Assembly: GCF_016906535.1 (NCBI RefSeq)
Contig: NC_057370.1
Coordinates: 1,364,001 to 1,428,000, forward strand
Direction: 5' to 3'
DNA from: Rhizoctonia solani
Lineage: Eukaryota > Basidiomycota > Agaricomycetes > Cantharellales > Ceratobasidiaceae
Length of the DNA stretch: 64,000 bases
Shown: in pieces, positions 50,458 through 61,066 of the stretch
How the letters are laid out: each line of letters opens with the position of its first letter
How positions within the stretch are numbered: position 1 is the first letter of the stretch
The notes under the pieces: model-generated
The model's database searches: none
Seen by the model: the letters and a program-made list of their open reading frames with translations, nothing else
What the model was told of the DNA's origin: nothing
Program-made: the position numbers and the translations under genes

Positions 50458-51465
50458 ATGCAGCATCATCGTCCACTTGGTCATCGTCACTATTACTATC
50501 CGAATACATCCGGCCAAGTATACGCCCGACCCCGGCCTGCTCCTCCGCACTTCCACCCACAGCAACAGCAGCAGCAACAACAACACGCAATGAGCAACGC
50601 ACTCTTGTCTTCCGCTGAGGAATCGAATATATTCGGATTTCTAGATGCCTTTGACTGGGACTTGGATGAATCGGTCGGGGCGGGTATGCCTGCCTTTGAC
50701 TCAGGCACGAGTATGCCTTCCGCAGTTGCCGCCGGCCCAGAGGCACCACAGATCGCGATGGATGTTGACCCGTTTTTCGGTGAGGGTATAAGGTTTACTT
50801 TGCTGCTCCACTATGTGCTAACCGTTTCCTCACTGCTCCCATCCAGCTCAACGCCAATCTGCACTTGTTCCGTTTGGTGTTGCTCACCACTCACCACCCC
50901 CTTCGTTGTCCATACGAACATCGCCGGATGAAGGGCTTGTCAGCGGCGGCTTGTTAACTCCTGGCGCATCAACACCGACGAACTCACGGACTCCCAAACC
51001 ACTTCTCACTCAGCCCCAAAAACGGCTAAACCACATCATGTCGGAGCAGAAACGAAGGAATGCGATCAAGGAAGGATACGAGACACTTGCGATGCTGCTC
51101 TCGCCCGGAGACGTCTCGCTCAAACTGGCCGAACTCGCATCTCCCGAGAAGAAGGCTCAGGCTGCGGTCATGGCTAGCGAGGTACGTACACCCACTTTAC
51201 GAAACGGAGCACCGTGGGGTTAATGTATTTCGCTTGGAAACAGTTTGGGTACACTGGTAGGCCAGGGCGAGCCCGTGGGTCGGGAAAGAATGGGAAAGCT
51301 AAAAAGATGGGGAAAGGAAAGAGTGGTATGCTCTTCCGTGCAGTCGAGTTTTGCAAGTGGCTGCAACAAGATGTCGATGCGCTTCGTATTGAAATCGAAC
51401 GCCTCGAGGGTGTCCGCCCCTATAATTCTGGCCCTAATCGGTCACCTAATACCCAGCCCCAATAA
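50458..51465 (+). CDS. bHLH transcription factor
   Basis: This is a basic helix-loop-helix regulator. The start at 50458 gives MQHHRPLGHRHYYYPNTSGQ, then a Gln run (CAGCAA repeat near 50560-50585) and an acidic region (FGFLDAFDWDLDESVG) that could activate transcription. After intron 1 and a Ser/Thr/Pro-rich linker, the basic region and helix 1 read QPQKRLNHIMSEQKRRNAIK with EGYETLAMLL; the Glu-x-x-Arg-Arg pattern fits E-box binding. A long loop, interrupted by intron 2 and rich in Gly/Lys, leads to helix 2, KSGMLFRAVEFCKWLQQDVD, and a short leucine-zipper-like helix, LRIEIERLEG. The total is about 265 residues. The target genes cannot be told. The intron in the loop and the glycine-lysine insertion make the loop unusually long. 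Confidence 0.82.
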
Positions 51466-51769
51466 TAATTGTTAGTCTAGTTTTGGGCGGATCAACTCTG
51501 ATCCTCAGTCTTCCTTCCTTCTATATCAGGTTTGTTCTGGATCATTGCTTAGCCCCTCACACAGCTTGTAATTTTTATGTCTTTGATCTGTCAAATTGTA
51601 CTACTTATGGACCATTGGTCTCGATTCGACTGTTTTATTAACACATCTTCGTTGTAATCAAACTAGTATTAATATATACAAACACAAAATTTACCCATGC
51701 ATGCATATAGGACTGATGATCGATCAATCAATCAGGAAAATCCTCGTTTCTATCCCATGCAGCTTTATG

Positions 51770-54700
51770 CAAAAGTTCCGGCAGCTCGTACCGCAGAATT
51801 CAAATCTAAATAGAGGTATGGGGCTCGACCGACTGACGATCGGAGCTTCGAGCGCGCTTTCAGAACTCGGTGAAGAACTCGTCTTCTCCCCCAAATCTCG
51901 TTTCTATTGCCTCTTTCCGCCGGAAGAGACAGGGCTGATTGTCGCGATCATGTACTCACGGTTCGGACCGGTATACTCACCCTGTGGCGGGAGAACGACC
52001 GGAGCTATTTCGTGGGGAATATTGCTGACCCCCTCTTCCCCAGTTCCGAGCCCACCGGTGACCAACGTACGTCGGAATCCAAGGCGATAGAATCGATGTA
52101 AAGTGGCAACTAGACCGGCATGTCTACCCATTTCCTTAGTTCTCATGCCAGTGTTCATCAAGTTCTGGGGCGCCCACCACCCCGACTCTCGCTAGCGCAG
52201 AGAAGCCCAATACTACGCACAGTGCTACAAAATAGGTTTAGCATTAGTGGTGTGGACTTGGACCAGCCCAGGTTGTGGACCTGCACGGTCGCTTCATCAG
52301 TCAAATGATCATGGCCCCAAGCACGTGTGGAAGCGAACTTACCACAGAATTGTTCCAAGGTCGCTCGCTCAGTGGTATAGTACGGTTATCGTATCCTCGA
52401 CACGCTTGACAAAATATCCCAGCCCAGAATTGATTCAGGGCGAGTCAGGGAATGTGGATGGGCCCTTCCAGGTGATAGGCGACCGCGTCATTGGTCAGAG
52501 CCTCGATCTTGACAATGTCGATTCGTGATATCTTCGCCGCCCATCGATAGTCGAACATAGACATTTCAAGATTATCCATTTTTTGCTATCCGAGAGTATC
52601 AACTCGACCAAAGCACTGGACTCCTGGAAGGGCAATACAAATAAGGAGTAGGGCAATAGAGATAACAATCGAGACATGGATCCTATCCTCTATAGGTTTG
52701 AATAATCTCGCCAAACGGGCGCGCAAATGCTATTAGAAACGAACGAACATACAAGCAGAAGATAATGTCGTAATTAGACCTGCAGACTGTACCAGTCGCA
52801 TGGCTTGGCGAGTCGCGAATTGGAGTGTCTCACTCTGGACGCGGGGAGTGACCTGACGGAAGCACGCTGATTTTAGGCCATTCTATGCGCATCCATGAAT
52901 CTCACCCAAGGAAAGTCCGTCTTGGTTCATAATATTCCTGATCACAAGATCGTTTTGGGTACAAGATACAAACTCAAATAGAGTCTCCTTCCTTGAAACC
53001 AGGAGGCAATCTTGCCGTACTAGTAACACGGCTCCTGCCCAGAACAACATGGTTATCTATTGGAATATCGCGTATTCGGCGTCTATTTTGTATGTACTGT
53101 ACAGGACCGGAGGATATCTCAGGTTACTGGGAATCCTGTGTTGGACGTGTACGGCTAAAGCTGTGGTTCGCAACGTAATGGAATTCGAACCACGTTAAAC
53201 CCTATTGATGACACCATAAAGCGCAACGGCAACGGTGATACCAGTGACACACCCAGGAGCAGCCCTACTAGGGGCACGGATGGCTAAATCCCTCTTTAAT
53301 GTGGAGCAAGATAATGAGCCAGTAGCGGGGTAGGCGGAGAACAGGGTACTGATAACGTTGGCAATGCCGATTGCGATGGGTTCTGGCTTTCGACTGATGT
53401 CGTAGCCATTCAAGTGAATGAATGATGCAATTTCGGTGGCCAAGTCAACAGATGGCCCTTATTGAATAAGTGCCCAATTCGTACTTGCACTGCGTGGAGC
53501 GCCGAGTTTTTACAATGTGAAAACGATCGAAAAACGACCGGTTTTGCAGTCGTTTTACGCTTGTTCTCGTGAATTTGCAAAAGTTGAAAAACGACCGCGA
53601 ATGACTCCCTTCTGCGCTCGTTTTTGAGGTGTAAAACGTGAGACTCTGGCGCTTAAGGTAGTATATATGCCAGGTACTTTCCAAAAATGGATTAGGGATT
53701 GTTACGATGCTTCATGAATCACGATCAAATTACTTGAGAAAAATCATATACAATATATTTAAAGCTTTAATACATCCATTTTCCGAGTGAATCACACTTG
53801 TTCTACAGCATAATTTCCACCGCCTACGCTTTACAAACTTATGTGCTGATTTTTCGTAGCCATTGCATATGGCCATACGTTAGCAAGGACACTGTACCTT
53901 AGGATTGATGTCCGTCCATACGAAACAAGCAGAGCCTCGCAATAAAAGCATTGAGGCGATCTTATTTGTTTACATATCACCTCAGTGAGTCAATCCTGGC
54001 AATCAGGGTGAGGCTGTGATGATATCTGAGATAGTTGCGAAGAAGGGGGGAGAATTGTTGAAGGATGGGCGGATTGTCATGGGCCTGCAGGCATGCAAGA
54101 GGTTATGGTTGGACCTGGAGTTCTTAGTGCTGTATGCAAGCGCTACGGGATCTAGATTGAATACAACTTGGGAGGACCTGGAGCAGATAGATTGAACTGA
54201 CCTGACCCAAACCATTCAAACTGTTTCATGCAATTGCATGAGCATAATATGTAAGGTCTACCTAGAATCTGTAGACTTTTCCCCTCAGTCCCGTATCAAT
54301 GTCACGTTTGATAGTTCAATGAGCGTCAGTCCTGCGGCGACCATCTGCAAGAAGCGCACGTACATTGGAAGTAAATTTTCTTATTGGCCAGCTACCAGAT
54401 AGCTTGTTAGCGTTCCAATTGCAGTTGACCACTATACCATCTTTCTCAAAATTCAGTTGGTTTTTGTGATTGCTGTGATGGGACATTAGGTGGGGGTTAA
54501 GGGCAAGATTCACTTGTGGCTTATATTCCCACGCTCTGTTCATTCCGCCGTTGTTGTGCAGTCATTTTTGCATTGTTTTACATTGGAAAAATGTATGCAT
54601 TATGATTAGCTAATCCATAACAAACGAAAAACGCCGAAGTGGCATCATTTTACGGTTGTTTTGACAATCTAAAAATCCAAGGCTCCACGCAGTGTTGGTG

Positions 54701-55640
54701 ATAGCAATATGTTCGAGAAGTAAAATGATTGTCAACACCGTCATATCGAAGCCAAATGTTAGAATGATCCTAGCATCAATACAGACTTGTTTGACACGCT
54801 CTAATTCACGTGGGACGGTCTTGGGTACTCGGATGGAAACGGGATAGGCGTATTTGGCACTCATTCGGAGATACGCATACAGGCAGGTGGTAAAGAAGAA
54901 CAAAAGCCTGCGATGTAGAAAGAATTTGGTGAGATATATAAAAAAAAACTTAGTTGAATGCAAGGTTAGTTAGTACTCTACTAAAGCGTAGACGATATTG
55001 AGAATGTGTGGTTTTCTCACTCAGCAATCTGACTGCACCTAACATGACACCCTAGTAGACCGCATGATAAATTTCAATATAATACATTCATGGAAACCCA
55101 CAAGTTTATCATTGATGTATTAAAGAATCTCTAAATGAACATACATTCTCGTCATATTGAACCTTGATAACCCACTTGAAATCACCAGCAATGCCGAATA
55201 GACCGGGCATCTGACCAGCCACGATGCGGATCGCACCCCTGTCATAAAGCCGCTAACTGCCGGTATCGATATCCCGATGAACTCTACCAACCAGCCAATT
55301 CAGAACAACCAAACGCCGGACGCATTCTTACCACAAATAAGGGCCGGTGAGATTACTATCACACGTCCGGTGGGAATCTCCTAATCCGAATTCTGGACGC
55401 ACCTGACGATGTTAATGACTTGAAGCAACGGGGCCGAGACAGTGAGACAGCGTACTTGGACATCGCGAAGAACTGCTTGTGCTGCTTGATCTAGAATTTA
55501 TTGGCCAAGGTAAGCATGCACTTATATAGTGTTGAAAGAAAAAACTCTAGGAAAGGTGCATACGGGCTATACTCAGGGCTCAGGGTAGAGATTTTGGCAT
55601 GGGACATGCTGTGTGGAAACCAATGGCAAAAAACACAACT
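51770..55640 (-). pseudogene. Decayed SulP/SLC26 sulfate permease, interrupted by a transposable element
   Basis: This is a tandem, broken copy of the permease at 56229-58975. From 5' to 3' on the minus strand: around 55640-55590 a stretch matching the LTPEYGLYA exon; 55260-55170 matching the GFMTGSAISIVAGQVPGLFG exon; 54963-54695 with VPKTVPRELERVKQV and IILLLEHIAIT; then the inserted 1.2-kb element; then 53450-53195 with NGYDISRKPEPIAIGIANVI and AYPATGSLS. The STAS-domain remnants include PHEIAPVVLPPQGEYTGPN near 52000 and RSSPIPLFRFEF near 51800. Frames are broken many times and the first exons are missing. It cannot make a transporter. Confidence 0.8.
53488..54694. mobile_element. Non-autonomous CACT-ended element, 1,207 bp
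   Basis: The left end starts CACTGCGTGGAGC and the right end is its exact inverse for 13 bp, with weaker pairing for about 30 bp more. TTG is duplicated at 53485-53487 and 54695-54697. There is no coding capacity. Inside the left end lie several AAAACGACCG-like repeats in both orientations. Size, 3-bp duplication and CACT termini fit a deletion derivative or MITE of a CACTA family, distinct in end sequence from the 8.35-kb element. Confidence 0.8.
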
Positions 55641-56228
55641 CTATCAGCGTGAGACGAAGAGTTACATAAAGACTCGCTAACAAAAATTCATTAGAATGCG
55701 GTGGGTAAACTCTTCAAATAGTTGGGTACCTATACTTGCAATTGGTGATCATGCAGTAACAAGGCTATATGTTATATAAGCCCAAATCTCTGGGATTCAT
55801 TTCGGAACATTATTAAAGCATCACAATTTATAGATGCAAATACATATTATAACGTTGTCTAGTTTTCGGCAAAAAATGACCCAAAGCATTAATTTGGGGG
55901 GGGGGACCCGGGTCACGTGACTATATTTTTTGGACTCATATTTAAAGAGCTACAAGCGAACAAGGCTAACTGCTCACCACGTGATTATATGCACAGTTAT
56001 TTGTGGCCGTTGAATTCATCATCCAGTTTCTCGATCATACTATAAGTCCGTAGCTTCGCTTCTCTTGGTTAAGCTGAAGTCTGTTTGATCTAATTAGCTT
56101 ATTCTACACCAACTCTGATGGGTCTTGCTCATTCACCTCCCAATAAGGTGATAGCAAGTTTTGACATTATAGAACCACATACAAGCATTTTTCAACATAG
56201 GGAAGTCCGTGAAACTCGTGACAATTAA
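55641..56228. other. Spacer between the two permease copies
   Basis: AT-rich, with a G tract at about 55897-55905 next to a CACGTGA motif. It probably serves as the 3' region of the intact copy. No gene seen. Confidence 0.4.
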
Positions 56229-58975
56229 TTAAGCAAAGCTCTCTGCAGCGCGCACTGCAGAGTTCAGATCGAGATGAAAGTAAGGAGTCGAACGGCTAAC
56301 GATTGCGGCTTCGAACTCCGTCATGGAGCTTGAAGCGCTCTTCAAGTCTTCTACATCATCCTTACTGGCTCTATTATTGGATGCGGTGATGGCGAACTCG
56401 TCATTCGGACCGGTGTATTGTCCCTGGGGTGGCGGAACAACCGGGGCAATTTCATGTGGAATGACTCGCCCATGCTCCTCAACACCGAACCCTCCAGCGA
56501 CCAGTGCACGCCGAATCCAAGGCGATAGGATCGATGCGAAATGGAACTCGATAGGTCGATCTGCCCATCGCTCCAGCTCCTTGCGAGTGTCCATCAAATT
56601 CTGGACACCAGTCGTATCGATGTGAGCTACGGCTGAAAAGTCTAGCACTACAGCGCGGAGGATAGGTTTGCTTGCATCAGCAGCGGCAGCATCAACCTGC
56701 GCTCCTCGTCGTGGACCTGAAAAGGATTGTGGTTTCAGCCAAAACGGTTGTGCTGATTTATTTCGGTTGGGGGACATACCAGGATCATTCCAAGGTCGCT
56801 CGCTCAGCGGTACATTCGTCATATCCTTTCCACGCTTCGTGTTTTCCTTAGCATAATCTACCAACGCAGAGTTGACGCTGGATGAGTTGGGGAACGTGAT
56901 GGACTCCTCCAGGCGATAAATGATCACTCCGTTCGATGGAGCCTCGACCTTAACATGGGGATTCATGATGCCACCGTTAATCGACAACGGAACATAAACG
57001 TCACGGGAACGTTTGTCTTCAGATTCGGAGTGGACTGTCACACGGCCAAGGAACTGCCCCTTGGGGACAGCAATGCGGATAAGAAGCAATGCAACAGATG
57101 CAATAATTGAAGTGTAGATTCCATTCTCTATACCGAGAATTTAATGAGCGTGCGTGGATTTCGTGCTAACGGAATAAACGTACCGATGGAGGAGAATATT
57201 GTAACTAGAACTGCAGCCAACCAAATGATATACTCCAGGGGTGCTACGCGCCAAAACATGAATGCCTGTGCAGGTGATGCGACTAGATCTGCGACAGCGT
57301 GAATAATAATAGCTGACAGTCCGGCGTTGGGGATCCCTAGGCAAAGCATGTGTGGTTAGTGGGTGGCAACCGCCAAATAACGACGGACTTACAGAAGAAT
57401 GCGTCGGTAAGACCATAAAGTGCAACAATGACAGTGATGCCGGTGATCCATCCAGCAGCAGGGGTGCGTACACCTGACTTGCTCTTCAGCGCTGAGCGAG
57501 AAAACGAGCCGGTAGCAGGGTAGGCGGCGAACAGCGTGCCGATGGTGTTAGTAACGCCGATTGCGATCAACTCCTGATTGGGGTTAATCTTGTAGCCATT
57601 GAGACGCCCGAATGCTACAATTGACATAGTCCGGTCAATTCGTCTACCCGCACAAGCTGCTAATTTCACACGTACACTTGGAGATGGCGATGTGTTCAAG
57701 AAGCAGAATAATTGTCGACACCGGGATCTGGGAGCCAAGCGCTGAAATAATTCCAGCGTCAATACGGGGCTGGCCGACATGCTTGAATCCGCGTGGAACA
57801 GTCTTGAGGACGGAAATGGGATAGTTGCCTTTGGCATCCTTTCGAGGGTGCGCATACAAGTAGGCTGCGAGCGTAAGGACGATAATCACGAAGGCATTAC
57901 GTGCAATCGAAATGAAGAAGAACAAACGCTCGCGATTTGGGAAGCGTTTGGTCAGATACATGAACACGTATTTGATGGCGTATAATGCTATGATAATACT
58001 TAGGTCATAAGTTATGGAGCCATGTCATAATTGACGCACCAAATAGTCCAGTTACACCAAATGCGGCATCCTTGGTCGAGTGCTTTAAATTCTTTAACGT
58101 GTTAATAATGACCTTGTAAGTTGCCGCACGAGTGCTATTGATAGATGATTAGAACATGGTAGCATAGTCAAACAGTTGTAATATCAACTCACTCGAAGCG
58201 ACCGTTGATACCGAACAGCCCAGGAACCTGACCGGCCACGATGCTGATAGCACTGCCGGTCATGAACCCGCTCACTGCAGGTGCTGGGATAAATTCAACA
58301 ATACGCCCAATTCGAAGGAGCCCAATTCCGAGCACGATGAAACCACAAATGAAAGCCAGAGCAACTGCAATTTCAGGGCCGGTATAAAGGTTGGGATGTG
58401 AGTTTTGAACATGCTTGATAACGTTGGCAACCTGAAGGGACATGACAGCGACAGGGCCAATAGACACATCCTTCGATGTTGCGAAAAACTATTCCAATCT
58501 TCAGTTAACTCACGAGTCTTATTGTCATACTTTAATACATACGCAGTATATGAATACCCCGACAAAAGATGCGTAGAGGCCATATTCGGGAGTCAGAGTT
58601 GCAATCTTGGCGTAAGACATACTCTGTGGAACTAAAACTAAGCCGACAGTGAGGCCTGAAGATATGTCAGTACGACTTGAAAATGCGCACGGAGCTAAGA
58701 TAAGAACGTACCCGCAATAAGGTCACCTGTTGCCCAACCAAGATTGTATCGTGTGATCCATTGGAAGAAAGGGAATAGACTTGTAAGATAGTCGATTACC
58801 TATAGCTCGGTGTCAGAGGGGCCATTCACGATGATGTTATATGCATACATACACCTTGTTTTACATTGGTTGTTTTGGCCTGTTGAAGATAGTCTCGAGT
58901 GGAGATGGTATGAGGAATTGGTCGGTCAGGGTAGCCAACAATCCTCTTGCCTAGCCTCTTCAGTCCTTCAGCCAT
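56229..58975 (-). CDS. SulP/SLC26 sulfate permease with STAS domain
   Basis: This is a plasma-membrane sulfate transporter. The ATG at 58975 gives MAEGLKRLGKRIVGYPDRPI. Membrane-domain landmarks in order are LTVGLVLVPQSMSYAKIATL, TPEYGLYASFVGVFIY, SKDVSIGPVAVMSLQVANVI, GFMTGSAISIVAGQVPGLFG, IILLLEHIAISK, ELIAIGVTNTIGTLFAAYPA and TGSFSRSALKSKSGVRTPAA, matching the fungal SulP core. The C-terminal STAS domain has RAVVLDFSAVAHIDTTGVQN followed by LMDTRKELERW, and the tail ends LNSAVRAAESFA. About 780 residues and some nine introns. A conserved loop, PHEIAPVVPPPQGQYTGPND, follows STAS. All frames join, and the adjacent degenerate copy is at 51770-55640. Regulation by sulfur supply is usual for the family but not visible here. 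Confidence 0.88.
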
Positions 58976-61066
58976 ATCTGAGATAGTGAATAACAGCGAA
59001 GTGCGGGAGGAAGGGGTGCACTGGCGGACAGAAGATCGAGAACACGGGCTCTCTTATGCGATCTCGGAAGATATGCCCAAATCCGAGAGTCCGAAGCTTG
59101 GAGCGGGTAAGGATGGCGTGTTCGTGGGCTTTGTGTGCAATCGCCGGGTAATACGAAGAGGTTAGCACCGTCTAGGATGATCGTGGAGTAAGCTCAGTTC
59201 CTAGTTATGGCTTCCGCCAAATTTAACAAGGGGCAGACGCCAAGATTATCGCAAACTAAGGCGCGATACGGCAGGGGAATGTTCAGAGCAGGCACGGCCC
59301 GGGAAGATTGTGCCTTCTTTCGAGGGGTGGGATTCGAGCACGCAATCCTCCCACTGGCTTGCACAATAAAATCAAACTTTTTGGGAAGTTATGCGCCGAG
59401 TTGAGGTTATTCACTGACGCAGCGAAGGACCAAGCGTTGGGAGCCTGTCAGGCGAGGGATGACCGATAAGTCTAGACGGAATCACCGGAGTTGTTCAATG
59501 CGGTATGCTGTCGTAGCTCTATATATCATTGGGAGCTCTGACCAGTGTTTTGGAGTCCGATTATTTTGCTACGTATGATGTCTGAATCGCGCAATCGCTG
59601 AACCTGAGCACGCAAGGTGTTCATTCAATCACGTGCCGATAATGAAACTTCCACAGCGAGCTTGTCAGCGTGGAACGATCATGATTGGTCCTTTCAGCCA
59701 ATCGAATAAGGTGATTGTTCATATCAGTCTCAGGTTTTTGAGATCTCGTAGGTCTTTCGGCTCACACTATGCCTATAGGGTAGCTATAAGAGTGGTGGGA
59801 TTACAGCATGAAAGTCGTAGAACGAAAGGTTGAAAGATGCAACCCACGAGTGTAGAATACTCATCACAATATGGGCATACATACTCAAGATAATTAAAGA
59901 AGCATAAGCTGCCCTCCTCAAGCCAGCTTCTCCGATCGGCTTATTGGGGAGTGTTCCTTGGGGTCCCGTTGACTTGGCGATCATCTTGTCCTCGACTACA
60001 CATGCGAAAGAAGAAGTTATTCGGAAATCGAAAGCAAATTCAACCAGTGGCGAGATGGATTTCAAGCGCATGCGCGGCCGAACTGCCTATTGATAGACGC
60101 GCAAAGCGGCACCTAATGGTCACTTATGGGCTATCTTCGACACGAACTATCTACATGAGCCTTGTGCTCTTCCCTCCCTTCCAGCGACGACTTCGTTATG
60201 ACATTGAGGTGCGCTTGAAAACAACTGCTAAAAGAGGCAATGGTGCCTTTTTAACACGATAAGTGTGATTCGTGAACGATTATCCAATATCACTGCGGTG
60301 TACGTTTGCATCCTTTATCCTAAATAACAAGCATTATAGCGTTATCTCACAGGCATGTAACTAGCGCAAGTGGCACATATTCGCAAGCATCCGTTCATAG
60401 AAGCTTCGCAGATTGCTAAGAATAGCTTCATCGCCCAGCTGGAAATGTCGCATAAGCAACTTATTTAGTTTTGAAAGGTCCTTACTCAGATTTATGCAAT
60501 ACAGGCGTGTGCATATGCATCCTATCCGTCAGCGTGCCGGTGGTAACTGCTCACTGGCAGGGGCAGGGCGGTAAAAAAGTAAATCTCAGACCTCATCGAC
60601 ACTTTATTCGGAGGAGAAATATGATGCCATTCCAGAAATTTCGTGGATTGGCGAGCATTTGGATGTGCAGACTGAGGTTTTATAGTACAATAGTGCCCAA
60701 TAAAGTCTCTTGCGCCTCGTACAGATTTAGCACTGGGACACAGTTAGCCGTAAGTTGTCAGAGTCAACACTGAACATATGCAGCTATTCTTACAAGCAAA
60801 GATATAAAAGTCATGGCTGGTGATCGAACATTCGTCTAGACACTCTTTTTCATATAATTGGTCACATCTTTTCTATGTTATTGATGGGTGTTCTCTCGCT
60901 CAGGTACAAGATATCACGTGATGCAAGATCAAGTGGCTACGATGTGGCATAGAAAAAACGTACATTATTTGCTCATATGTACAACATGAATTAATAAAGT
61001 AAAATACGGGCATCATATCTTTGTACATGCATTTTCAAAAGGTTTCGTACATTTGAGCATTATTAT
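58976..61066. other. 2.1-kb intergenic region
   Basis: This lies upstream of the permease and downstream of the NYN gene. A minus-strand frame beginning at 60071 (MRLKSISPLVEFAFDFRITS) with a hydrophobic stretch (AAYASLIILSMYAHIVMSIL) is the only weak gene candidate; it has no known family. The rest shows no feature. Confidence 0.35.

Noticed and set aside
59300..59380. T-arm-like GTGGGATTCGAGCACGC
   Set aside because: No D-arm, anticodon arm or acceptor stem around it.
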